From Chromatiales bacterium (GTDB lineage: Bacteria; Pseudomonadota; Gammaproteobacteria; Chromatiales; Chromatiaceae), in NCBI GenBank assembly GCA_028280505.1, contig JANQLO010000047.1:36324-100323 (forward strand): a stretch of 64,000 bases of DNA. Direction: 5' to 3'. The translations under genes and the position numbers were made by a program. The notes below the pieces were generated by a model that ran no database searches, was not told the DNA's origin, and saw only the letters and a program-made list of their open reading frames with translations. Position 1 is the stretch's first letter. Each line of letters starts with the position of its first letter. Below are positions 56,608-64,000 of this stretch, piece after piece.

Positions 56608-58710
56608 TCAAAAGCCCATTTCCCGAACGAGCAACGCGGCCAACGAATGCCAATAACGCTCCAACGGTGCCCGCCACTCGCCATGAATGACGACCTTACC
56701 GCGCCATAATCGATCAACCAGTTTTTGCGGCACGTCGTCGCACGAAAGCAACGTGCGATAGACGGCCGGCTCGGGAAAAAACAAGCCGTTCGCCTCTCTT
56801 GCCTTCACCGATCCTCCGGCTTGCGAGGCCAATAGTTCGTGGGTCAAAACCCGGGAGGCGTCTTGGTCGATCCGGGTGACTTGCAGACTGAGGAACTCCC
56901 CGACTGCGGCATCGGCATAGAACACCGCGGTATCGCCGGGTCGGATTCTTCCCAGGTCGGTTTCTCTGACATAGGCCTCTACGGCGCAGCTGCCGTCTCT
57001 GACGAGTACGCCGAGCTTTTCGCCGGCGCGCACCCAGGTGCCGACGCGGAGATCCGGGTTCAGATTCCTGACAGTCCCGTCGAACGGCGCGCTCGGCTTG
57101 TGCCGCAGCGTATCGACCTCGACTTCATGCGCGACGGATCGTGCCAACAAAAAGGTCTGCTCGTGTACCTGGTAATCGCCTCTCAGGCCGGCATCGACCG
57201 ACACGGCTTCGATCGACCACTGCTGATGTTCGAGTAGCGAGGCTGCCTGTTCCTTGCGCATGTCCAGTTCCGGCGATGTCATCGCAAACAGGCGTTCGCC
57301 CTGAACGACACCGTGTCCGTCTCCCGCGGGCCGCTGCGTGAGCCGGGCGTTCGCGGGTGCATAGATGGGAAACACCTTCGCGGACTGCAGAATCGCCGGC
57401 GCGGATACGCCGGTCGGCCAGGGCAGCATCAATGCCGACAGTAACCCGAAGGTCGTCAAGCCGCTCGCATAGCTTCTGCGCCGTTTCCGAATCACCGCCA
57501 GTAATCGATACCATTCGAGTATTTCACTGAATATGGGTTTTGCGATGAACCAGTAGATCTCCAGCACGAATAAAAATATGCCGAGTGCCTTGAAGAAGAA
57601 GTGGTAGACCAGCAGGGCAATGCCGATAAAGAGAAAAAACCGGTACAGCCACGTCAGGTAGGCGAACAGAATCAAGCCGTTGGTGCGTGCCCTGGAAAAA
57701 TACTCGGGCGGCGAAGCCTGCAGATTGAAAAGCAGCTCCCGCAGCCGCCAGCGCGCCAAGGCAGAGGATCGCTGGTGCAGGTTCGGCATGTCCAGCCAGT
57801 CGGAAAGAAAAAAGTAGCCGTCGAAGCGTAGGAAAGGGCTGGCATTGATGAGCAAGGTCGCGATCCAGGTCGTCGTCGACAGCAGGAAAGCCACGTCCTT
57901 CAGCGTGCCCGGCGGAAGTACCGCCCACGCCAGCGTCGCCCAGACGGCGACCGCCAGCTCGGTCAACACGCCGGCACCGACGACGTCGAGACGTTTGTTT
58001 CGATCCGCCAAGCTCCATGCATCGTTGGTGTCCGTGTAAGCCACCGGCCACATCACCAGAAAGGCGACGCCCATGGTCGGGACTTTGCAGCCGTATCGTT
58101 TGGCTGTGTAGGCATGTCCCAATTCGTGCAACACCTTCACGAAAATCAACGCCGCGCCGTAGGCCAGCATGCCCTGCCAGGTGAACATATCCACCCAGGT
58201 CTCGGTGAACCGGTCCAGGTCCCGGTAGACCAGCATCAGCGACAACGCGAATACGAACAGCGTGAGCAGCGCGAAGGTGCGACTGAAGAACGGCGCGACC
58301 CAGTGAAGCGTCGCACCTAAAAACCGGTCGGGCCTGACCAGCGGTAGTCGAAAAAACAGATAGTTTTTCAATAGCCGGGTCAGTCTGGACGACTTCTGCC
58401 GGCGTTCCTTGTCGGCCATGGCTTGCGACGGATCCTTGCCATTCGGCGTGAGCAACTGATTGTCGAGCAGAAAGTCGATGACGAGTTGGACGTCTTTGTC
58501 TTCGATTCGGAGTGTGGTTGCCTCGTTGATGTCATTGACGATCGCAGCGGTGTCGTCGAACGACCAACGTTTCAGGATTTCGAACGTCTGCCAGTCGATG
58601 CGAAAGAACTGGTTGCACGCCGGATCCTGGATCGACCAACTGGGCTGACCGTCGGGCAGCGTTGGTGCCCGATGCAGGGAAAGGTCCTCTCTGAGCATTG
58701 GTAAGCTCAT
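56608..58710 (-). CDS. M50 metallopeptidase/HlyD-like membrane protein
   Basis: 700-aa multi-domain protein. Residues 1-100 resemble a PqqD-like or winged N-terminal domain (HRAPTLPDGQPSWSIQDPAC). The membrane part has about nine helices; HELGH (195-199) and NASPFLRFDGYF (about 294-305) supply the zinc ligands of the M50/site-2 protease fold. From about 440, a split biotinyl-lipoyl/HlyD domain (FPIYAPANARLTQRP and APFDGTVRNLNPDLRVG) faces the periplasm. This fusion is seen near giant surface proteins in several gammaproteobacteria. Last gene of a minus-strand operon behind the HlyD and adhesin genes (14-nt gap). Confidence 0.82.
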   Translation of the reverse strand: MSLPMLREDLSLHRAPTLPDGQPSWSIQDPACNQFFRIDWQTFEILKRWSFDDTAAIVNDINEATTLRIEDKDVQLVIDFLLDNQLLTPNGKDPSQAMADKERRQKSSRLTRLLKNYLFFRLPLVRPDRFLGATLHWVAPFFSRTFALLTLFVFALSLMLVYRDLDRFTETWVDMFTWQGMLAYGAALIFVKVLHELGHAYTAKRYGCKVPTMGVAFLVMWPVAYTDTNDAWSLADRNKRLDVVGAGVLTELAVAVWATLAWAVLPPGTLKDVAFLLSTTTWIATLLINASPFLRFDGYFFLSDWLDMPNLHQRSSALARWRLRELLFNLQASPPEYFSRARTNGLILFAYLTWLYRFFLFIGIALLVYHFFFKALGIFLFVLEIYWFIAKPIFSEILEWYRLLAVIRKRRRSYASGLTTFGLLSALMLPWPTGVSAPAILQSAKVFPIYAPANARLTQRPAGDGHGVVQGERLFAMTSPELDMRKEQAASLLEHQQWSIEAVSVDAGLRGDYQVHEQTFLLARSVAHEVEVDTLRHKPSAPFDGTVRNLNPDLRVGTWVRAGEKLGVLVRDGSCAVEAYVRETDLGRIRPGDTAVFYADAAVGEFLSLQVTRIDQDASRVLTHELLASQAGGSVKAREANGLFFPEPAVYRTLLSCDDVPQKLVDRLWRGKVVIHGEWRAPLERYWHSLAALLVREMGF

Positions 58711-58724
58711 ACCCGTCTACCCCG

Positions 58725-60110
58725 CTAGATGCCGATAAACTGGCGCACGGCTGCCACCGGTCTTCGAAACATCCAGTAGTAGAGGGGCACTTCGTCGGCG
58801 ACGATTTTCGCCACGCCCTTGAGACCCACACGGTGGGCGGTGTGCCCTTCGATCTCCGCCCGGACACGGTATGCGAAATCGCCCGTCGGTTGCTGCAGAG
58901 GTTCGTAGCCGACGAGAACCACCCGGGATTTCACCGGTCGCGTCGGTGTGGAACTGAGATACAACATCAGCTCGGCGTGTTGTCGAATGGGGACGGCATC
59001 TCCCACGCTCAACCAGGCTTCCACCAGGACTTTCTCCGGGTCGACCAGGCGCATCACGGCCTCACCCGTCTGCACCGGCTTGCCTTCGAGTTCGTCCGCG
59101 GTACCGTACAGCACCATGCCGGCCTGTTGCGCCTTGATCTCGGCGCGTCGCAACTGACCCTGCAGGTATCGGACTTCCGCTTCCTTTTGCGCTATCTCGT
59201 TGGCCATCACCGCAAGACGGCTTTTCTGCTCGTCGTCGACGAGCGAGCGTTGCATGACCTGGTGGTATTGGGTGTTCAGGCCGGCCAGCTTGCGCCGTGC
59301 GATATCGAACTGGCTGCGCAGCTTGTCCGTATCGAGAGCGAACAACGTCGCACCCGTCTCGACGCGCGTATTCGGCGGAGCGAACACCTTGTCGATCACG
59401 CCGTCCATCGGCGAGCGGACGACGATCGGGTCCTTTGGAATCAACTCGGCCGGGGCAAGCACCGTAAGGTTGACCGGTATCAGGAGCAGCAGCGCCGCAG
59501 CGAGTACGGCCGGATAAAGCCACGATTTTCTCATCAGGGCAAAGCCGTCGATCCGATCGCCGGCGTCCCTTTTCGAGAACGGTGTCAACCAATTGCGCGC
59601 CGTCGCCTGTCGGCACGCCACCCAGGTGTAATACCAACTCGCACACCAGCGATCGAGGAGCGCGATATCATGCGGCGCAAAGCCCGATGCGTCGGCGAAC
59701 AACAGCCCGCCGAAACCGGCTCGACGATCGATCGGCGAACCGGTGAGCGGCACCCACAGAACATAACGTGGGAGCCACGAGTCCCAGTCGTTCGCCAAGG
59801 TGTCCGGCAGGTCTTGCGGTTGCAACACGGTCGGTGTCTCGTAGCGCTCGGAAAGATACGTACACAAACGGCCCAACCAGTGCACGTACGGTGCATTCGC
59901 CTCGACCTGTACCACGCCGGACAAACGCCTTATGCCGCCTTTGCGGTGCCAGAATGCCGCCTGCCGGTAATGGCACAGACCGGCGCTTTCGTTCACCGCG
60001 ATAAACTCGAGCTCGGCCGGATTGCTCGTGGCCCTGCACTTGGCCTCGAGCTGTTCCAACAGCCGTGGCGGGCGAATCGGTTCGACCTTTTTTGCCGGGG
60101 AGAGGCCCAT
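58725..60110 (-). CDS. GAF-like/HlyD periplasmic adaptor
   Basis: 461 aa. The first 190 residues resemble a GAF-like sensor or cytosolic domain (HRKGGIRRLSGVVQVEANAP, FADASGFAPHDIALL), then one membrane helix (about 208-230), then a HlyD-type domain with VVRSPMDGVIDKVFAPPNTRVE, a coiled coil (about 270-340) and a closing lipoyl half GTADELEGKPVQTGEAVMRLVDPE. It lies between the giant adhesin and the M50 protein on the minus strand (28 and 14 nt). It may form part of an envelope assembly for that protein. Confidence 0.8.
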   Translation of the reverse strand: MGLSPAKKVEPIRPPRLLEQLEAKCRATSNPAELEFIAVNESAGLCHYRQAAFWHRKGGIRRLSGVVQVEANAPYVHWLGRLCTYLSERYETPTVLQPQDLPDTLANDWDSWLPRYVLWVPLTGSPIDRRAGFGGLLFADASGFAPHDIALLDRWCASWYYTWVACRQATARNWLTPFSKRDAGDRIDGFALMRKSWLYPAVLAAALLLLIPVNLTVLAPAELIPKDPIVVRSPMDGVIDKVFAPPNTRVETGATLFALDTDKLRSQFDIARRKLAGLNTQYHQVMQRSLVDDEQKSRLAVMANEIAQKEAEVRYLQGQLRRAEIKAQQAGMVLYGTADELEGKPVQTGEAVMRLVDPEKVLVEAWLSVGDAVPIRQHAELMLYLSSTPTRPVKSRVVLVGYEPLQQPTGDFAYRVRAEIEGHTAHRVGLKGVAKIVADEVPLYYWMFRRPVAAVRQFIGI

Positions 60111-60138
60111 GCCGTTTCACCTGCTTCCGAACATCGCC

Positions 60139-63100
60139 TCAGCGCTGCACGGCAACCGCCGAATGTTTCCGCAGTTGCTCGGAAAAGCCGGGTTTCTGCG
60201 GCAAGTCCGCGGCGCTGATCGTGAAGGTGAAGCCGGCTTCGCGGCCTTCCATGTCGACCGCCGTTAGCATCACCTCGATATCGATCACGACGCCGTCGGG
60301 CAGCACACCCGTGAACACGCCGCGAACGGCGTCGAAATGCAGCCATTCGGGCAGCGCACGACCGTCACTGAGCGATGCTTTCAACACCACGATGGCATTG
60401 CGGTCGGTATGCGTGAAGGCATCGGTGGGTATGTCGATACGGAATGACGCGGCATCCGAATCGACGATGACATCCTCCATGCCCTGGAAGACGAACAAGG
60501 CCGGCTGATCGGCCTCGGTGACCAGAATCCGAAACGCGTTGTCTCCAAGCTTGGTATAGAGTGCTTCGACCTCCGCCAGCGGCGGTTGCAGCGCGTCGAG
60601 ACCGATGTCCGCGAAGCCGAGCGACGACAGACTATTGAGCGCGGAGCCGCCGGTCAGATAGCGGAATTCCGTACCGCGCGCGTCCGAGTGATCGCCCAAC
60701 AGGAAGCGGGTCCCGCCGCCCTCCGGTGTGTCGTTACCTCCGGGGCCTTCTCGGGGAGGTCCGTCACCCGACCCCCTGGGGGTTGTTTCCGGTGTTTCGG
60801 GTGTCGGCTCAAAAGGCGGTCGAGGTACGAACTCACCGGCATCCGACACGTTAACCCTAAGTATCTGCGTGCTGCTCTTGCCACCGGTATCCGTCGCGGT
60901 GACGACCAGTTCGTACACATTGTCCTTGTCGGCATCATGCGGTTTCTCGAAATCCGGTGCGGAAACGAAGGCCAATGCCCCGGAAGTCGTATCGAGCGTG
61001 AAAAGCGCGGCATCCGCGCCGCCGGAGATGGCGTAGCGCACACGCTGGCCGTCGGGATCGCTCGCCACCACATATCCTGCATCGACGCTGTTTTCGTTCA
61101 CCGTCCGGTCGGCGGCGCTGCTGAACACCGGCGCCCGGTTATCGGGTGACGGATCTCCGGGACCGGTGACGTTGGTGACGGTGATCGACAGGTTCTGCGT
61201 CGTGACGCCGCCGTTGCCGTCATCCGCCTGTACGGTGAGCGTATAGATGCCGTCGCCGTTGTCGTCGGCCGGGGCTTCGAAGTTCGGTGCGGTCTTGAAG
61301 TTCAGCACGCCGGTGACCGGGTCCAGCGTGAAGCCGGCGGCATCGGCACCGCCCACGATGCGGTAGGTGAGGGCGTGTCCGTCGGCATCGGTCGCCGTCA
61401 GCGTGGTGGCGCCCAGATTGTTCTCCGGCACCGACACGTTCGCGCTGTTGGTGAAGACCGGTGCGTCATTGACCGTGCTCGGATCTCCGGCCGTCACGTC
61501 GGTCACCGTCACACTGAGGGTTTGGGTGTCGGTGCCGCCGTCGTCGTCGGTCACCGTGACCTGCACCTGGTAGACGTTGTCTCTGTCCGCATCGGCCGGT
61601 GCTTCATAGTCGGGCCCCACCTTGAAGGCCAGCGCACCGGTGCCGGCATCGATGCTGAACCTGCTTTGATCCGTGCCGCCGCTGAGGCTGTAGGTGAAGC
61701 CGGTGTTGTCCGCATCCTTGTCGGTCGCGGTTACCGTCGTTACCGCGGTGGTGTGCTCGGCCACCGAGACGGCCGCGGTATCGCCGCCGCCGTTGCTGGT
61801 GATGGTCGGGTTGTTGTTGGGTTCGGTATTGCCGCTCGGACCGCTGCCCACGGCCACGTCATTGACCGTCACCGTGATGGTCTGGGTCGTGCTCAGCGGG
61901 ATGCTGTAATCGTCCGACGCGGTCACTTGCACCACATAGGTGTTGTTACCGGCGGTGTCGCCCAGGTCGGTCGGATTCTCGTAATTCGGCGCTATCTTGA
62001 AAGACAGGGCACCGGTGGTGCTGTCGATCTCGAACTTGCTTGCATCTGCGCCGCCGCTGATGGCATAGACGATGCCGTGGCCGTCGGCATCGGTGGCGGT
62101 CACCGAACCGACAGCGGTCAGGTTCTCGTCGATGCTGAAGGTACTGCCGCTGGTGATGGCCGGTGCGTCATTGGCCGTGCTTGGGTCTCCTACCGTCACA
62201 TCGGTGACGGTCACGGTGAGTGTCTGGGTATCGGTGCCGCCGTCGTCGTCGGTCACCATGATTTGCACGTCGTAGATGTTGTCAGCATCCGCATCGGCCG
62301 GTGCTTCATAGTTGGGTGCCACTTTGAAGCTCAGCTCACCAGTGCCGGCATCGATGCTGAACTTGCTTTGATCCGCGCCGCCGCTGAGGCTGTAAGTGAA
62401 GCCGGTGTTGTCCGCATCCTTGTCGGTGGCGGTTACCGTCGTCACCGTTGTGGTGTGCTCGATCACCGACACGGCCGCGGTATCGCCGCCGCCGTCGCTG
62501 GTAATGGTCGGGTCGTTGTTCGGCTCGGCATTGCCGCTCGGACCGCTGCCCACGGCCACGTCATTGACCGTCACCGTGACGGTCTGAGTCGCGCTCAGCG
62601 GGGTGCCGTAGTCGTCCGAGGCCGTGACTTGTACCACATAGGTGTTGTTGCCGGCGGTATCGCCCAGGTCGGTCGGATTCTCGTAATCCGGCCCCACCTT
62701 GAACGACAAAGCACCGGTGGCGCTGTCGATCTGAAATTTGTCGGCATCCGCACCGCCGCTGATGGCGTAGACGATGCCGTGGCCGTCGGCATCGGTGGCG
62801 GTCACCGAACCGACGGCGGTCAGGTTCTCGTCGATGCTGAAGCTATTGCTGCTGGTGATCGTCGGGGCGCGGTTGCCGATGTCCGGATCGCCCGGGCCGG
62901 TAACATCGGTAACGGTCACGCTGATCGACTTCGTTGCGGTGCCGCCACTGGCGTCCCTGACCTGTACCGTCAACGCGTAGACATTGTCACCGTCCACATC
63001 GGCCGGGGCTTCGTAGTTGGGCGCGACCTTGAAGGTCAATGCGCCGCTGGCGGGGTCGATGGCGAACTTCGCGGCGTCGGTACCGCCGGAAATGGCGAAA

Positions 63101-64000
63101 GTGATATCCTGTCCATCCGGGTCGGTCGCGGTGACCGTGCCCACGGCGGTCGTGTTCTCGGCGACACTGAATGTCTCTCCGCTGGTGATTACAGGTAACC
63201 GGTTGGAACCATACGGATCTGTCCCGGGGTTGGGATCGTCAGTGACCGTGATATCGAGGGTTCGGGTGTCCGAACCGCCGCTGGTATCCGTGGCCCGGAC
63301 CGTCACCTCGTAGCGGTTGTTCAGGTCGCTGTCCGCCGGGGCCTCGTAGTTGGGCGCGACCTTGAAGTTCAGCGCCCCGGTCGTGGCATCGATGGTGAAC
63401 TTGCTTTGATCCGCGCCGCCGACGATGGCGTAGCCGACATCCTGTCCGTCCGGGTCGGTGGCCGTCACGGTCGTCGCCAGCAGGGTGTTTTCGACCACGC
63501 TGATCGAGGATGAACCCGTTATCACCGGATTCCGGTTGACGGTTATCGGATCGCCCACGGTCGGGTCGTTTTGAATATTGACCGTAATGGTCTGGATATC
63601 GCTGGCGGCGGTGGGTGTCTGGGTGTCGCTGGCCTGGACGACGACCTCGAAGCTGTTGTTGCCGTCGCTGTCGGACGGCGCCTCGAAATTCGGTGCCACC
63701 TTGAAGCGCAGTGCGCCGGTGGTCGCGTCGATATTGAATTTTCCGGCATCGCTGCCGCCGACGATGGAATAGACCACGCTCTGACCGTCCGGCTCGCTGG
63801 CCTGCACGGTGGTCACGGCGGTTTTGTTCTCCAGCAGATCGATGGTCGCCGTGGCCCCGCCGCCGTTGCTGGTGATTACCGGCGCCCGATTGACCGGCGT
63901 CGTGTCGCCCGGACCGGTCACGTCGGTGACGCTTACGCTCAGTGTCTGGGTATCGGTGCCGCCATCGTCGTCGGTCACCGTGACCTGCACCTGGTAGACG
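60139..64000 (-). CDS. Giant cadherin-repeat surface protein, N-terminus off the window
   Basis: Partial: at least 1287 codons are in the window and the reading frame runs open through base 64000, so an ATG at 63990 is not the true start. It contains nine full cadherin-like repeats of about 105-118 residues plus a partial one, each with D-x-D/DxNDN-type calcium motifs (e.g. TATDPDGQD, NRAPVI). The last repeat is followed by a Pro/Gly-rich linker (about residues 1060-1090 of the visible part) and a C-terminal domain with ALPEWLHFDAVRGVFTG, a dystroglycan-type Ig/cadherin-like module. No RTX nonapeptides were seen. It is probably a type I secreted or surface-retained adhesin. Confidence 0.85.
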   Translation of the reverse strand, partial: VYQVQVTVTDDDGGTDTQTLSVSVTDVTGPGDTTPVNRAPVITSNGGGATATIDLLENKTAVTTVQASEPDGQSVVYSIVGGSDAGKFNIDATTGALRFKVAPNFEAPSDSDGNNSFEVVVQASDTQTPTAASDIQTITVNIQNDPTVGDPITVNRNPVITGSSSISVVENTLLATTVTATDPDGQDVGYAIVGGADQSKFTIDATTGALNFKVAPNYEAPADSDLNNRYEVTVRATDTSGGSDTRTLDITVTDDPNPGTDPYGSNRLPVITSGETFSVAENTTAVGTVTATDPDGQDITFAISGGTDAAKFAIDPASGALTFKVAPNYEAPADVDGDNVYALTVQVRDASGGTATKSISVTVTDVTGPGDPDIGNRAPTITSSNSFSIDENLTAVGSVTATDADGHGIVYAISGGADADKFQIDSATGALSFKVGPDYENPTDLGDTAGNNTYVVQVTASDDYGTPLSATQTVTVTVNDVAVGSGPSGNAEPNNDPTITSDGGGDTAAVSVIEHTTTVTTVTATDKDADNTGFTYSLSGGADQSKFSIDAGTGELSFKVAPNYEAPADADADNIYDVQIMVTDDDGGTDTQTLTVTVTDVTVGDPSTANDAPAITSGSTFSIDENLTAVGSVTATDADGHGIVYAISGGADASKFEIDSTTGALSFKIAPNYENPTDLGDTAGNNTYVVQVTASDDYSIPLSTTQTITVTVNDVAVGSGPSGNTEPNNNPTITSNGGGDTAAVSVAEHTTAVTTVTATDKDADNTGFTYSLSGGTDQSRFSIDAGTGALAFKVGPDYEAPADADRDNVYQVQVTVTDDDGGTDTQTLSVTVTDVTAGDPSTVNDAPVFTNSANVSVPENNLGATTLTATDADGHALTYRIVGGADAAGFTLDPVTGVLNFKTAPNFEAPADDNGDGIYTLTVQADDGNGGVTTQNLSITVTNVTGPGDPSPDNRAPVFSSAADRTVNENSVDAGYVVASDPDGQRVRYAISGGADAALFTLDTTSGALAFVSAPDFEKPHDADKDNVYELVVTATDTGGKSSTQILRVNVSDAGEFVPRPPFEPTPETPETTPRGSGDGPPREGPGGNDTPEGGGTRFLLGDHSDARGTEFRYLTGGSALNSLSSLGFADIGLDALQPPLAEVEALYTKLGDNAFRILVTEADQPALFVFQGMEDVIVDSDAASFRIDIPTDAFTHTDRNAIVVLKASLSDGRALPEWLHFDAVRGVFTGVLPDGVVIDIEVMLTAVDMEGREAGFTFTISAADLPQKPGFSEQLRKHSAVAVQR
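61460..62161. repeat. 702-bp tandem duplication, copy 1 (two cadherin repeats)
   Basis: The bases here recur 702 bp later (62162-62863) in the same frame, for example the TCAGGTTCTCGTCGATGCTGAAG segment near 62116 and again near 62818. One unit spans two cadherin repeats of 117 codons each. The copies differ at about one base in ten by eye, so the event is recent enough to be visible but not fresh. Confidence 0.85.
62162..62863. repeat. 702-bp tandem duplication, copy 2
   Basis: Second copy of the two-repeat cadherin unit. Exact breakpoints are uncertain because each cadherin repeat already resembles the next. The boundaries were set so that the units abut. Confidence 0.8.

Noticed and set aside
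58698..60218. 506-codon plus-strand frame opposite the HlyD adaptor
   Set aside because: Antisense shadow; the minus-strand protein has a full adaptor layout.
61375..63198. 607-codon plus-strand open frame opposite the adhesin
   Set aside because: Arises from the repeated, GC-rich antisense of cadherin repeats; its own repeats match the adhesin periodicity and it shows no family features.
60139..64000. CRISPR array suggested by regularly repeated DNA
   Set aside because: The periodicity is 320-350 bp in a single reading frame and encodes cadherin repeats; no short direct repeats with unique spacers.

Overview
The window is about 64 kb of GC-rich chromosome from a gammaproteobacterium. Gene content (pstSCAB-phoU, ilvIHC-pssA-leuA, rimI-prfC, class I fumarase beside sucAB, PEP-CTERM system proteins) suggests a free-living, biofilm-forming member of the Chromatiales/Ectothiorhodospiraceae type. 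That placement is inferred from gene content alone. No integrase, transposase, CRISPR array or rRNA was found.

Layout. 0-5.6 kb: high-affinity phosphate uptake operon pstS-pstC-pstA-pstB-phoU. 5.6-11.6 kb: small membrane protein, an inverted-repeat element, a small hypothetical gene, xthA, an alpha/beta hydrolase, mtaB, rmuC and a DUF4124 protein. 11.7-20.9 kb: branched-chain amino acid genes ilvI-ilvH-ilvC, pssA, leuA, a family-4 uracil-DNA glycosylase, rimI and prfC, then a BolA-family gene (ibaG-like). 21.2-28.1 kb: a PEP-CTERM island with a secreted PEP-CTERM protein behind a strong sigma-54 promoter candidate, a ThiF/E1-like protein, the TPR lipoprotein PrsT and two divergent exosortase-system-associated acyltransferases. 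28.1-33.9 kb: fumarase, sucB and sucA on the minus strand. 34.3-40.8 kb: a tripartite RND efflux operon and a TSUP permease. 40.9-44.0 kb: a stress-type group (membrane-anchored di-haem peroxidase, DUF2892 protein, exported truncated globin) divergent from a LysR regulator, with two dyads between them. 44.1 kb: tRNA-Arg(CCT).

44.2-64 kb is the most unusual part. After a strongly structured noncoding stretch comes a plus-strand cluster: an LPG-synthase-C-like (DUF2156) acyl/aminoacyltransferase, then a tightly packed operon of a DUF1611 P-loop protein, a type I secretion ABC ATPase/permease, its HlyD adaptor, a shortened cyanophycin-synthetase-like ATP-grasp enzyme with a degenerate Mur-ligase P-loop, two paralogous alpha/beta hydrolases (one a lipoprotein), a 2-oxoglutarate/Fe(II)-dioxygenase-like protein and an aldo/keto reductase. 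Convergent to it is a minus-strand operon for a giant cadherin-repeat surface protein (its N-terminus lies off the window), a GAF-like/HlyD adaptor and an M50-peptidase/HlyD fusion. My reading is that the plus-strand operon makes and exports a modified amino-acid-based product, or modifies and exports the adjacent adhesin. Neither product has been demonstrated.
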